A DNA stretch of 34,857 bases, from the NCBI GenBank assembly GCA_902567785.1, contig CACFOR010000007.1:1-34857 (forward strand). Reading direction: 5' to 3'. Positions 16,766 to 24,765 of the stretch are shown here, in pieces; the first letter of the stretch is position 1; each line of letters begins with the position of its first letter. The DNA comes from an uncultured Pelagibacteraceae bacterium (GTDB lineage: Bacteria > Pseudomonadota > Alphaproteobacteria > Pelagibacterales > Pelagibacteraceae). Both the position numbers and the translations under genes were made by a program. The notes below the pieces were generated by a model, which was not told the origin of the DNA, made no database searches, and saw only the letters and a list, made by a program, of their open reading frames with translations.

Positions 16766-16798
16766 AACTAAAAATTAGTTTGAAAAACTAAAAATTAG
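16766..16798. repeat. Tandem 13-bp repeats in the speDE / aldolase divergent region
   Basis: AACTAAAAATTAG occurs at 16766-16778 and 16786-16798, 20 bp apart (about two helical turns). Each contains CTAA/TTAG half-sites, and TTAGTTT/AAACTAA across 16775-16791 forms a 7-bp inverted repeat. The spacing on one face of the helix between divergent genes is what a dimeric regulator would need, but the sequence is so AT-rich that chance similarity is possible. Confidence 0.4.
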
Positions 16799-16811
16799 AT
16801 GTGAATAAGTT

Positions 16812-16827
16812 AAAGGAGTTTTGAGTG
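16812..16827 (+). promoter_or_regulatory. Shine-Dalgarno and GTG start of the aldolase/SDR gene
   Basis: AAAGGAG at 16812-16818 lies 6 nt before GTG 16825, one of the few strong ribosome sites in the window, and it fixes the start. No better in-frame ATG lies nearby. Confidence 0.75.
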
Positions 16828-18858
16828 AAAAATAATTGGTCAAAAAAAGTAGCAAAAAAATATATAAAAAAGTACCAAAAACTTGGGTTTTCTGGCGATT
16901 TAGCGCTTAGAGTCTATACGACTCGACTTTTAGGAAGAAATAAAGAGTTAGTTCTACATGGTGGAGGTAATACTTCTGTGAAGACCACGATTCAAGACAT
17001 TGATGGAAAAAAATATAAAGTTTTGTGTGTAAAAGGAAGCGGATGGGATATGGCAGATATAGAACCCCCTGGACTTCCAGCTGTAAAACTTGAACCTTTG
17101 TTGGCACTAAAAAATAAAAAATACTTGTCTGATGAGGATATGGTTGCTTATCAAAAAAGAAATCTTATTGATATTAAATCGCCAAATCCTTCTGTGGAAA
17201 CATTTTTGCATGCTTTTCTTCCTTTTAAATATGTCGATCACACTCATGCTGATGCTGTATTAAATGTAACTAATAGACCTGGTGGATTAAATTTTTGTAA
17301 AAAGATATTTGGAAACAAAGTGAGTATAGTCCCATACGTAATGCCTGGTTTCATGCTTGCCAAAAAAATACATGAAACTTACACGAAAAATCCAAATATA
17401 AATTGTTTAATATTAATGAATCATGGAATTTTTACTTTTGCTAATGATGCCAAGGAAGCTTACGATTTAATGATTAAATACGTATCTAAAGCTGAGAAAG
17501 CAATAAACAAATTAAAAACAAAGAAAATAAAACAAATTAAAAAATTCTCACCAAAATTCAGCGTTCATGAGGTCGCTCCGATAATTAGAGGTCTTTTATC
17601 TGAAAACAAAGATCAAAAATTTGTAATTAATTATAGACTTAATAAACATTTAAAATATTTCATAAATGGCAAGAACGTTAGATCATACTCTACAAAAGGA
17701 ACAGCTACTCCGGATCATGTTATTAGAGTTAAACCTTTTCCTTTAATTATAACTCCAACGAAAAATTCTTCTGTTGAAGAATTTAAAAAAACAGCAAGAA
17801 AAGCGTTTGAAAATTATAGGAAAAAATATGTAAATTATTTTAAAGTAAACCACAAAAAGGCCAAAGAAAGAAAAACAATGTTGGACACATCTCCAAGAGT
17901 AGTTTTAGTACAAAATGTTGGTATGTTCAGTGTAGGTAAAGATTTAAATGCTGCAAAAATTGCTGGAGATTTAACCGAAACTAATGCTAGAGTTATTTCT
18001 TCAGTCGAAGAAACCTCTACTTACAAATTTATTCCTGAAAAAGATCTATTTGATGTTGAATACTGGTCTTTAGAACAAGCAAAAATTAAAAAGAACAAGA
18101 AACTCCTTGAAGGCAATGTGGCTGTCATTACTGGAAGTACAGGAACAATTGGGTTTGAAACTTATAAATTATTTAAAAATTATGGAGCTGAAGTTGTTTT
18201 ATTGGATAATAACTCTGAACGTTTAAAAGAAGTTCAATCAAAAATTAAAGATCTTTGTATCCATTGTGACGTGACAAATAGAAAAAGCGTAATAAAAGCT
18301 TTCAAACAAATCTGTGAAAGATTTGGAGGTATTGATATATTAATTTCAAACGCAGGTACAGCACCTGGTGGTGCTATTGGTGAAGTAAGTGATGATGTTT
18401 TGCGAAAAAGTTTTGAAATAAATTTCTTTGGTCATCAAAACTGTGCCTCGGAGGCAATCAAAATAATGAAAAAACAAAATATTAATGGGTGTTTACTTTT
18501 CAATATCTCAAAACAATCTGTAAATCCTGGAAAAAATTTTGGGCCTTATGGATTACCTAAATCTGCATTGCTTAGTTTGTGCAAACAGTATGCAGTAGAT
18601 TATGGTTCTTATGGTATTAGATCAAACGGAGTTAATGCTGATAGAATAAGAAGTGGTTTAATGACAGATAAAATGATTAAGACAAGAGCCAAAGCAAGAT
18701 CAGTTACTACTAACGATTATATGAAGGGAAACTTATTATTAAACGAAGTGAAAGCAGAAGATGTTGCTAAAGCTTTTTTTCACTTAGCTGTTTCTAAGAA
18801 AACTACAGGAGCTGTCCTTACAGTTGATGGGGGGAATATAGCGGCTTCATTAAGATAA
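16825..18858 (+). CDS. Bifunctional class II aldolase / short-chain dehydrogenase
   Basis: A 677-residue fusion. Residues ~1-240 are a class II (zinc) aldolase with phosphate-binding HGGGNTS (45-51), catalytic Glu125 in NPSVE, and metal ligands His139, His141 and His200 (HTHAD, MNHG). Residues ~430-677 are an SDR with TGSTGTIG (436-443), SNAG (508-511), Ser562 and YGLPK (Tyr575, Lys579). The arrangement equals rhamnulose-1-phosphate aldolase/dehydrogenase fusions. GTG at 16825 follows AAAGGAG (16812-16818). With spermidine synthase on one side and mtnA-mtnP on the other, methylthioribulose-1-phosphate is a candidate substrate; rhamnulose- or another deoxyketose-phosphate is the alternative. 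Confidence 0.9.
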   Translation: MKNNWSKKVAKKYIKKYQKLGFSGDLALRVYTTRLLGRNKELVLHGGGNTSVKTTIQDIDGKKYKVLCVKGSGWDMADIEPPGLPAVKLEPLLALKNKKYLSDEDMVAYQKRNLIDIKSPNPSVETFLHAFLPFKYVDHTHADAVLNVTNRPGGLNFCKKIFGNKVSIVPYVMPGFMLAKKIHETYTKNPNINCLILMNHGIFTFANDAKEAYDLMIKYVSKAEKAINKLKTKKIKQIKKFSPKFSVHEVAPIIRGLLSENKDQKFVINYRLNKHLKYFINGKNVRSYSTKGTATPDHVIRVKPFPLIITPTKNSSVEEFKKTARKAFENYRKKYVNYFKVNHKKAKERKTMLDTSPRVVLVQNVGMFSVGKDLNAAKIAGDLTETNARVISSVEETSTYKFIPEKDLFDVEYWSLEQAKIKKNKKLLEGNVAVITGSTGTIGFETYKLFKNYGAEVVLLDNNSERLKEVQSKIKDLCIHCDVTNRKSVIKAFKQICERFGGIDILISNAGTAPGGAIGEVSDDVLRKSFEINFFGHQNCASEAIKIMKKQNINGCLLFNISKQSVNPGKNFGPYGLPKSALLSLCKQYAVDYGSYGIRSNGVNADRIRSGLMTDKMIKTRAKARSVTTNDYMKGNLLLNEVKAEDVAKAFFHLAVSKKTTGAVLTVDGGNIAASLR

Positions 18859-18859
18859 A

Positions 18860-19072
18860 CTAATAGTCTTCTTTTTGTTTTCTGACTTCTTCTTCGCAAT
18901 ATTTTTTGGATTTTTCTAAATCAAAAGTTTCTGAAGTTCTTTTTTGAGCAACCACACATGCTGAGATAGATTTTTCTAAATTATATTCACTAAATTTATC
19001 TTTAAAAAAATAAAAATAAGCGGTTATTACCCCAACTAATATGATGATAAATTTTAAAAAGTTTTTTTTCAT
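18860..19072 (-). CDS. Small single-span membrane protein, function unknown
   Basis: A 70-residue protein with a Lys-rich start (MKKNFLKF), one hydrophobic helix (~9-25) and a charged C-terminal region that is probably outside or in the periplasm by the positive-inside rule, with two Cys (SACVVAQ and KYCEEE). I do not recognise a family. The ATG at 19072 is preferred because it lies one base after the stop of the SMR-like gene; a TTG at 19093 would overlap that gene. It ends 1 bp from the aldolase-SDR stop (convergent). It is the last gene of the mtnP-mtnA-SMR set. Confidence 0.6.
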   Translation of the reverse strand: MKKNFLKFIIILVGVITAYFYFFKDKFSEYNLEKSISACVVAQKRTSETFDLEKSKKYCEEEVRKQKEDY

Positions 19073-19073
19073 T

Positions 19074-19412
19074 TTAATGATTAGTTTTACCAATCAAATT
19101 TACCATTAAAACTCCAGCTATAATTAATCCTAATCCAATAATAGTATAAAGATTTGGCATTTGATTAAATTTAAAAACTCCAACAAGAACAGTGGCTACA
19201 ATACATAGTCCAGCAAATGAAGCATAGGTGATACCAACAGGAATTACTTTCATTACAAGCGATAACGTAAACATACATAAAACAATTGTAATTGCTGTGA
19301 TAATACTTGGAATTAACACTGTAAATCCTTGCGCACTCTTTGCAAAACCATTTGCTGCTGTGCCTAAAGCAACCGCTATAATTAAAATTATGTAAGCTGA
19401 AATATTACTCAT
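19074..19412 (-). CDS. SMR-like four-helix membrane protein lacking acidic residues
   Basis: A 112-residue protein with four hydrophobic helices and the layout of small multidrug resistance proteins (short TM1 ending in AKSAQGFTVLIPS, then VMKVIPVGITYASFAGLCIVA, and C-terminal GLGLIIAGVLMVNLIG). It contains no Asp or Glu at all, so the membrane-embedded Glu of TM1 (Glu14 of EmrE) that couples proton and substrate is missing, and the TM3 Trp is replaced by Phe. It cannot work like EmrE; a neutral-metabolite or lipid-linked role is possible. Its ATG overlaps the mtnA stop by 4 nt, tying it to MTA salvage. Confidence 0.8.
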   Translation of the reverse strand: MSNISAYIILIIAVALGTAANGFAKSAQGFTVLIPSIITAITIVLCMFTLSLVMKVIPVGITYASFAGLCIVATVLVGVFKFNQMPNLYTIIGLGLIIAGVLMVNLIGKTNH

Positions 19413-20485
19413 TTAAATAATTTTTTTAATCCTTCCTTCGAAGCTTCGCAAATACCTTTTTCGGTTATTAATCCTGTAACATATTTGGCGGGAGTAACAT
19501 CAAAAGCTAAATTCATTGCTTTACTTTTTTTTGGATAAATTTTTATTTTTTTTACCTTATTGTTTTCATCTAGCCCTTCTACATGAGATAATTCTTCAGT
19601 ATTTCTTTCTTCTATGGGAATATCTTTAAAATCTTCTATTTTCCAATCAATTGTTGAACTAGGTAAAGCAACATAAAATGGAACATTATTATCTTTTGCT
19701 GCTAAAGCTTTTAAATAAGTTCCGATTTTATTGCAAACATCTCCCGTCGATAAAGTTCTATCAGTACCAACAATACACATATCCACTTCTCCTCTTTGCA
19801 TCAATATTCCCCCAGTATTATCTGCAATAATTGTATTAGGAATTTTTTCTTCATTTAATTCGTATGAGGTTAGATTCGCCCCCTGATTTCTTGGTCTTGT
19901 CTCATCAACCCAAACATGAACTGGAATTCCTTTTTTATGTGCATGATAAATCGGAGATGTAGCTGTTCCCCAATTAATCGTCGCAAGCCAACCCGCATTA
20001 CAATGGGTTAAAATATTTACTTTATCTTTCTTTTTATTATAAATTTCTTCAATAATTTTTAATCCATTTAACCCAATATTTTCACAAAACTTAACATCTT
20101 CTTCGCAAATTGCTTTTGCCTCATCTAAAGCTACTTTTAATAATTCATTATTGTTAACCCCAGATAGTTTTTTCATCAAACGATCGACGGCCCATTTTAA
20201 ATTAATCGCTGTTGGCCTTGATTGAATTAATTCTTCTGAGCTTTTCTTGATAAAATTAGGATCATTTTTTTCCATAATAGCTAAAACAATCCCGTAGGCA
20301 GCAGTTCCTCCTATTAACGGCGCTCCCCTAACCTCCATAACTTTTATTGCATTAATTGAATCTTTTACTGTCTTAAGATCTTTAATTATGAATTGATGAG
20401 GAAGTTTTGTTTGGTCAATAATTTTTACAGCTTGACTTTGTTCGTCAAACCAAATTGTACGATATTCTTTTCCTTCTATTTTCAT
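19409..20485 (-). CDS. mtnA: S-methyl-5-thioribose-1-phosphate isomerase
   Basis: A 358-residue enzyme converting 5-methylthioribose-1-phosphate (MTR-1-P) to 5-methylthioribulose-1-phosphate. The eIF2B-like fold is shown by MEVRGAPLIGGTAAYG (N-terminal), the catalytic Cys in LTHCNAGWLATINWGTA, HVWVDETRPRNQGA, and the catalytic Asp with its loop in VGTDRTLSTGDVCNKIGTY (relatives usually read GADRIAANGDVANKIGTY). It starts inside the end of mtnP (ATGA) and ends inside the start of the SMR-like gene (ATGA), so the three are cotranslated. No mtnB, mtnC, mtnD or kinase mtnK follows. Confidence 0.95.
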   Translation of the reverse strand: MKIEGKEYRTIWFDEQSQAVKIIDQTKLPHQFIIKDLKTVKDSINAIKVMEVRGAPLIGGTAAYGIVLAIMEKNDPNFIKKSSEELIQSRPTAINLKWAVDRLMKKLSGVNNNELLKVALDEAKAICEEDVKFCENIGLNGLKIIEEIYNKKKDKVNILTHCNAGWLATINWGTATSPIYHAHKKGIPVHVWVDETRPRNQGANLTSYELNEEKIPNTIIADNTGGILMQRGEVDMCIVGTDRTLSTGDVCNKIGTYLKALAAKDNNVPFYVALPSSTIDWKIEDFKDIPIEERNTEELSHVEGLDENNKVKKIKIYPKKSKAMNLAFDVTPAKYVTGLITEKGICEASKEGLKKLFK

Positions 20486-21354
20486 TTATTTAGAACTCTT
20501 CCAGCTACTGTTTTTAATTTTTTAATTGTTTTTTTAGTTCTTTTTTCTGGAGCTGTAATAATTGCTACATCTAAACAATTATTTGTAGGATCTTTAGGAT
20601 CTATATGGTTTTCAAAGTTTTCTATAATATTTTTAACCATATTTTTTGCCTTTGCAGCATTACCTAATAAAACTTTAATAACTGTTTGCACATCAACGTT
20701 TTCATGGTCTGGATGCCAACAATCATAGTCCGTTACCATAGAAACAGATGCGTATCTAATTTCTGCTTCTCTTGCTAATTTTGCCTCTGGCATATTTGTC
20801 ATTCCAATAACATCAGCCTTCCACGATCTATATAAATTAGATTCTGCCAAAGTTGAAAATTGAGGTCCTTCCATAACTACATAGGTGCCTCCTCTTTGAT
20901 AATCTATTTTTTCTTTCTTTATTGCTTCTTCGCACGCATTCATTAAACCATTTGATGTTGGGTGAGCCATCGAAACGTGAGCAACAATATCTTCATCAAA
21001 GAAAGTTTTTTTTCTAGCAAAGGTTCTGTCTATAAATTGATCAACTATTACAAATTTTCCCGGTGGTAAATCTTCTTTTAATGAACCAACCGCAGATACT
21101 GAAATAATATCTGTTACACCTAATTGTTTTAAAGCATCTATATTAGCTCTAAAATTTATATTAGAAGGTGAAATTTTATGTCCTCTTGCGTGCCGTGGCA
21201 AAAAATAAACTTCTTTCTCTTTATAATTAAAATTTAATATTTGATCAGATGGTTTTCCCCATGGAGTTGTTATTGTTTTCCACTTTGGACTTTCTATTCC
21301 TTCAATTTCATAGAGGCCACTTCCCCCTATTATTGCTAGTTTGTTTTTTGTCAT
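20482..21354 (-). CDS. mtnP: 5'-methylthioadenosine phosphorylase
   Basis: A 290-residue phosphorylase that splits methylthioadenosine into adenine and MTR-1-P. It has IIGGSGLYEI, phosphate-binding FLPRHARGH, SAVGSLKEDL, and the active-site stretch VVMEGPQFSTLAES followed by MTNMPEAKLAREAEI. The TDYDCW motif carries the Asp pair that recognises the 6-amino group of adenine, separating MTAP from guanosine/inosine phosphorylases. It leads the minus-strand unit mtnP-mtnA-SMR-small protein and diverges from apt across 49 bp, so the adenine it releases is plausibly reused by Apt. Confidence 0.96.
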   Translation of the reverse strand: MTKNKLAIIGGSGLYEIEGIESPKWKTITTPWGKPSDQILNFNYKEKEVYFLPRHARGHKISPSNINFRANIDALKQLGVTDIISVSAVGSLKEDLPPGKFVIVDQFIDRTFARKKTFFDEDIVAHVSMAHPTSNGLMNACEEAIKKEKIDYQRGGTYVVMEGPQFSTLAESNLYRSWKADVIGMTNMPEAKLAREAEIRYASVSMVTDYDCWHPDHENVDVQTVIKVLLGNAAKAKNMVKNIIENFENHIDPKDPTNNCLDVAIITAPEKRTKKTIKKLKTVAGRVLNK

Positions 21355-21403
21355 AATTTATTATAATTAATATGATCTTTTTTATTAACTTTGAAGTAAA
21401 AAA

Positions 21404-21931
21404 ATGGATTTAAAAAAATATATACGATCAATTCCTGATTATCCTAAAAAGGGAATTTTATTTAGGGATATAACTACTTTAATTAAAGACAAAAATGCAT
21501 TTAAAAATTGTATTGATCAAATGTCAAAAATAATGACTAAATTAAATTATGATAAAATAGCAGCTATCGAGTCTAGAGGATTTATTTTTGCATCGCCTCT
21601 TTCTTATAATTTATCAAAATCTTATATTTTGCTGAGAAAAAAAGATAAGCTACCTGCAGAAAGGTATTCTGTAGATTTTGAGCTTGAATATGGAAGCGCA
21701 ACTTTAGAAATTCACAAAGACTCTATCGGTCAGAAAGAAAAGGTTGTCATAATAGACGATTTAATCGCAACCGGAGGTACAGCAGAAGCTGCTGCTAAAC
21801 TTGTTGAAAAATCTGGAGGTGTGGTTGCTGGATTTATTTTTGTAATAAATCTTTTTGATTTGGGAGGTAAAGAACTTCTTGAAAAGAAAGGATACAAAAG
21901 TTTTTCTTTAATGGATTTCCCTGGACATTAG
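21404..21931 (+). CDS. apt: Adenine phosphoribosyltransferase
   Basis: A 175-residue type I phosphoribosyltransferase that converts adenine plus PRPP to AMP. It shows IPDYPKKGILFRDITTLIKD (adenine-binding and APT-specific start), IAAIESRGFIFASPLSYNL, LLRKKDKLPAERYSVDFELEYGSATLEIH, and the PRPP loop VVIIDDLIATGGTAEAAAKL. It diverges from mtnP, and the pair forms an adenine-salvage module with the spermidine synthase nearby. The stop overlaps the convergent GT2 gene by 4 nt. This is the last core metabolic gene before the polysaccharide island. Confidence 0.97.
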   Translation: MDLKKYIRSIPDYPKKGILFRDITTLIKDKNAFKNCIDQMSKIMTKLNYDKIAAIESRGFIFASPLSYNLSKSYILLRKKDKLPAERYSVDFELEYGSATLEIHKDSIGQKEKVVIIDDLIATGGTAEAAAKLVEKSGGVVAGFIFVINLFDLGGKELLEKKGYKSFSLMDFPGH

Positions 21932-22800
21932 TCTTCAAGATTTGGTCTATACCATGAAGTTTTTCCAGATAAAGAATTATAAAAACCTGATGCTCTATTG
22001 AAATATATTTTTTTCTTAAAATCATTTTTTGTCAGAGAATAAAATAAAAATTTAAACACAGCTGAGATATATGTTGGCAAATTTTCCTTAATTGCTTTTA
22101 AATAACCATAATGCTTTTTATTAAAATAAAATTTTGACCAAACCCAATGCCAATTTCTTGATAATTCTATTTCTTTCTTAAATTTTTCATCTATAGTTTT
22201 TGCACCCAAATGTTTTATTTTTGATTTTGGAATAACAAATATAGATCCCCCATCTTTTTTTACTCTTAAACATAAATCATTATTTTCTAGATACAAAAAA
22301 AAATTTTCATCGAAATATATATCATTTTTAAATTTTCTTTTATCGATAAGCATTGCAAATCCATCTACATAATCGACTTTAAGAGGAGTTTGATTTATCT
22401 CAGGTTTGCTCTTATTGAACATTCCATAATTTGGAAAATCAGGGTTTGATGAAATTGGTGATATAATAGAAAAATCAGAAATTTTTTTTGAACCTAAATA
22501 AAGTTCATTCAATGTATCAGACTCCAACTGAACGTCTGGGTTAATTATTAATACATAATCTGTTTTTGCAAATTTTATACCAATATTATTTCCTGCTCCC
22601 ATTCCTAGATTTGACATTGATAAAATACATTTTAAATTTGGGTATTTAGATTCCAGTTCATTTTTAAATTTTTTGTTATTCGAATTTTCAACAACAATTA
22701 CAGGTATGCTTTTATCAATAGATTTTATGCATTCATCTATCACTTTTTCACTTTTTATGGTCACGATAACTATTGATAAATTTTGCCTAGATATTGACAT
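21928..22800 (-). CDS. Glycosyltransferase family 2, rhamnosyltransferase-like
   Basis: A 290-residue GT-A glycosyltransferase. The N-terminal nucleotide-binding part reads LSIVIVTIKSEKVIDECIKSI and VIVVENSNN; MSNLGMGAGNNIGIKFA precedes the metal-site IINPDVQLE; FFLYLENNDLCLRVKKDGG holds the acidic ED-type catalytic region. This layout is typical of WbbL/RfbF-like rhamnosyltransferases. It diverges from rmlB across 70 bp, so dTDP-rhamnose (or a related dTDP-deoxysugar) is a likely donor. It has a long Lys- and aromatic-rich C-terminal tail, perhaps for membrane attachment. Confidence 0.88.
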   Translation of the reverse strand: MSISRQNLSIVIVTIKSEKVIDECIKSIDKSIPVIVVENSNNKKFKNELESKYPNLKCILSMSNLGMGAGNNIGIKFAKTDYVLIINPDVQLESDTLNELYLGSKKISDFSIISPISSNPDFPNYGMFNKSKPEINQTPLKVDYVDGFAMLIDKRKFKNDIYFDENFFLYLENNDLCLRVKKDGGSIFVIPKSKIKHLGAKTIDEKFKKEIELSRNWHWVWSKFYFNKKHYGYLKAIKENLPTYISAVFKFLFYSLTKNDFKKKIYFNRASGFYNSLSGKTSWYRPNLED

Positions 22801-22870
22801 AGTGTAATGAATACTGACGTTTTAGATTAAGAAGTATACTAATAGTTTTTACTAATGTAAAAAACAAAAT

Positions 22871-23887
22871 ATGAAAAAAATTATAGTAACTGGTGGAGCA
22901 GGATTCATTGGGAGTAATCTAATCAAACATTTGCTTAAAAAAAAATACTTTGTAATTAATATTGATAAGCTTAGCTATTCAGCGAATCCTTATAATCTAA
23001 AAGCTCTAAAAGGAAACAAGAATTATATTTTTTTTAAATCTGATTTAAATAATAGAAAAAAAATCACTAATATATTAAAAAAATATAAACCAGAAGGTAT
23101 ATTTAACTTAGCTGCAGAAACACATGTTGATAGATCAATAGACGAGCCAAAAAATTTTATTTTGAGCAATATTCTAGGAACATATAGTTTATTAGAATCT
23201 GTTTTAAAATTTAATAAAAAAATAAAAATTGTTCATGTTTCAACTGATGAAGTTTATGGTGATATAATTAAAGGAAGATCTAGTGAAAATTACCCTTATA
23301 GTCCTAGCTCACCTTATTCGTCTTCAAAAGCAAGCGCAGATCATCTAATCAAAGCATACATCAGAACATACAAAATGAACGCCGTTATATCAAATTGTTG
23401 TAATAATTATGGACCCAACCAATTTCCTGAAAAACTTATTCCAAAATTAATTTTCAATATTATTAATAACAAACCTTTGCCTATTTATGCTAAGGGAAAA
23501 AACTCTAGAGAATGGATGCATGTAAAAGATCATTGTGATGCTCTACTTTTAATCTATTTAAAGGGTAAATCTGGAGAAAGTTATAATATTGGATCTGGAA
23601 AGAATTTTATGAATAAAGACATTGCAACTAAATTAATTAGAATAGCAAAAAATAAATCCTTAAAACTAGGTAAAAAAGTAAAAATTAATTTTGTTAAAGA
23701 TAGACCTGGTCATGATTTTAGATATGCTTTAAATAGTAAAAAAATTCAGAAAAAATTAGGATGGAAAGCAAAGATATCTCTTCAAACAGGTTTGTTGCAA
23801 ACTTTTAATTGGTATTTAAATAATAAAAATTTTTTTAATAGTGTTTCAAAAAAATATTATATAAATAGACTTGGTTTAACTAAATGA
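22871..23887 (+). CDS. rfbB: dTDP-glucose 4,6-dehydratase
   Basis: A 338-residue extended SDR that dehydrates dTDP-glucose to dTDP-4-keto-6-deoxyglucose. It has the NAD motif VTGGAGFIGSNLI, NLAAETHVDRSID, the STDEVYGDI catalytic Thr-Asp-Glu, YSSSKASAD with catalytic Tyr-x3-Lys, RTYKMNAVISNCCNNYGPNQFPEKLIP, and REWMHVKDHCDAL. It is the first gene of a four-gene B-A-D-C set and overlaps rmlA by 4 nt (ATGA). The DNA here is visibly more AT-rich than the core genes, with long poly-A runs. Confidence 0.96.
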   Translation: MKKIIVTGGAGFIGSNLIKHLLKKKYFVINIDKLSYSANPYNLKALKGNKNYIFFKSDLNNRKKITNILKKYKPEGIFNLAAETHVDRSIDEPKNFILSNILGTYSLLESVLKFNKKIKIVHVSTDEVYGDIIKGRSSENYPYSPSSPYSSSKASADHLIKAYIRTYKMNAVISNCCNNYGPNQFPEKLIPKLIFNIINNKPLPIYAKGKNSREWMHVKDHCDALLLIYLKGKSGESYNIGSGKNFMNKDIATKLIRIAKNKSLKLGKKVKINFVKDRPGHDFRYALNSKKIQKKLGWKAKISLQTGLLQTFNWYLNNKNFFNSVSKKYYINRLGLTK

Positions 23888-24756
23888 TAAAAAAAGGAAT
23901 TATTTTAGCTGGTGGTTTGGGTACAAGAATGAGCCCTCTTACTAAAGCCGTAAATAAACATTTGCTACCTATTTATGATAAACCCGTATTTTTTTACCCT
24001 TTGTCTGTTTTAATGTTATCTGGAATAAAGGATATCTTAATCATTGTAAACAAAGGTCAGCTAAGTCAATTTAAAAAAATACTACCTAATGGAAATAATC
24101 TTGGTATCAAAATTACATATGCAGAACAAAAAAATCCAAAAGGCTTGCCTGATGCTTTTTTGATTGGTGAAAAATTTATAAATAAAGATAATGTAGCTTT
24201 AATTTTGGGAGATAATTTTTTTTATGCACAAAGCTTAACAAAAAAATTAAAAGAATGCGTCAAACTTCATAAGGGTGCTACTGTAATACTTCATCCGGTA
24301 AGGAATCCTTCCTCTTACGGGATAGCTAGTATTAATAAAAAGAATAAAATAAGAAAAATTGTTGAAAAACCAAAAAAAAGTTTTTCAAATCTTGCAGTAA
24401 CAGGTTTATATTTTTTTGATAACAAGGTAATAAACTACAGTAAAAAATTAAAGCCTTCAAAAAGAAATGAGTTAGAAATTATTGACTTATTAAAAAAATA
24501 TAAAAATAATAATAAGTTAACAGCTCAATTTTTGGGTCGAGGAGGAGCTTGGCTGGATACAGGATCTATCAATGATTTTTATGATACATCAGCATTTGTT
24601 TCAGCTTTAGAAAATAGACAAGGTCTAAAAATTGCTTGCCTAGAAGAAATAGCCTTAAATAATGGATGGATTAATAAAAAAAACATAGAAACAGCAATTA
24701 AATTTTATGGTAAATGCAGCTATTCACAATATTTGTCTACTCTAATAAAGAAATAA
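23884..24756 (+). CDS. rfbA: Glucose-1-phosphate thymidylyltransferase
   Basis: A 290-residue nucleotidyltransferase making dTDP-glucose from glucose-1-phosphate and dTTP. The signature is GIILAGGLGTRMSPLTKAVNKHLLPIYDKP, with LILGDNFFYAQ (metal Asp), HPVRNPSSYGIASIN, VEKPKKSFSNLAVTGLYFFDN and GRGGAWLDTGSINDFYDTSAFV. The length matches RmlA. It takes the glucose-1-phosphate that the mutase at 3803-5257 could provide. It overlaps rfbB by 4 nt and is followed after 9 bp by the RmlD-like gene. Confidence 0.96.
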   Translation: MIKKGIILAGGLGTRMSPLTKAVNKHLLPIYDKPVFFYPLSVLMLSGIKDILIIVNKGQLSQFKKILPNGNNLGIKITYAEQKNPKGLPDAFLIGEKFINKDNVALILGDNFFYAQSLTKKLKECVKLHKGATVILHPVRNPSSYGIASINKKNKIRKIVEKPKKSFSNLAVTGLYFFDNKVINYSKKLKPSKRNELEIIDLLKKYKNNNKLTAQFLGRGGAWLDTGSINDFYDTSAFVSALENRQGLKIACLEEIALNNGWINKKNIETAIKFYGKCSYSQYLSTLIKK

Positions 24757-24765
24757 TTGAAGTAA

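Noticed and set aside
16716-16824. SAM riboswitch before speDE or the aldolase fusion
   Set aside because: The 109-bp region is almost pure A/T with repeats but no GC-bearing helices matching SAM-II or SAM-V architecture.
20393-20728. Plus-strand frame across the mtnA-mtnP junction
   Set aside because: Antisense to two conserved enzymes and without recognisable motifs.
21355-21403. SAM-type riboswitch or other leader RNA before mtnP/apt
   Set aside because: Only 49 bp separate the two starts and no stem or pseudoknot pattern is visible.
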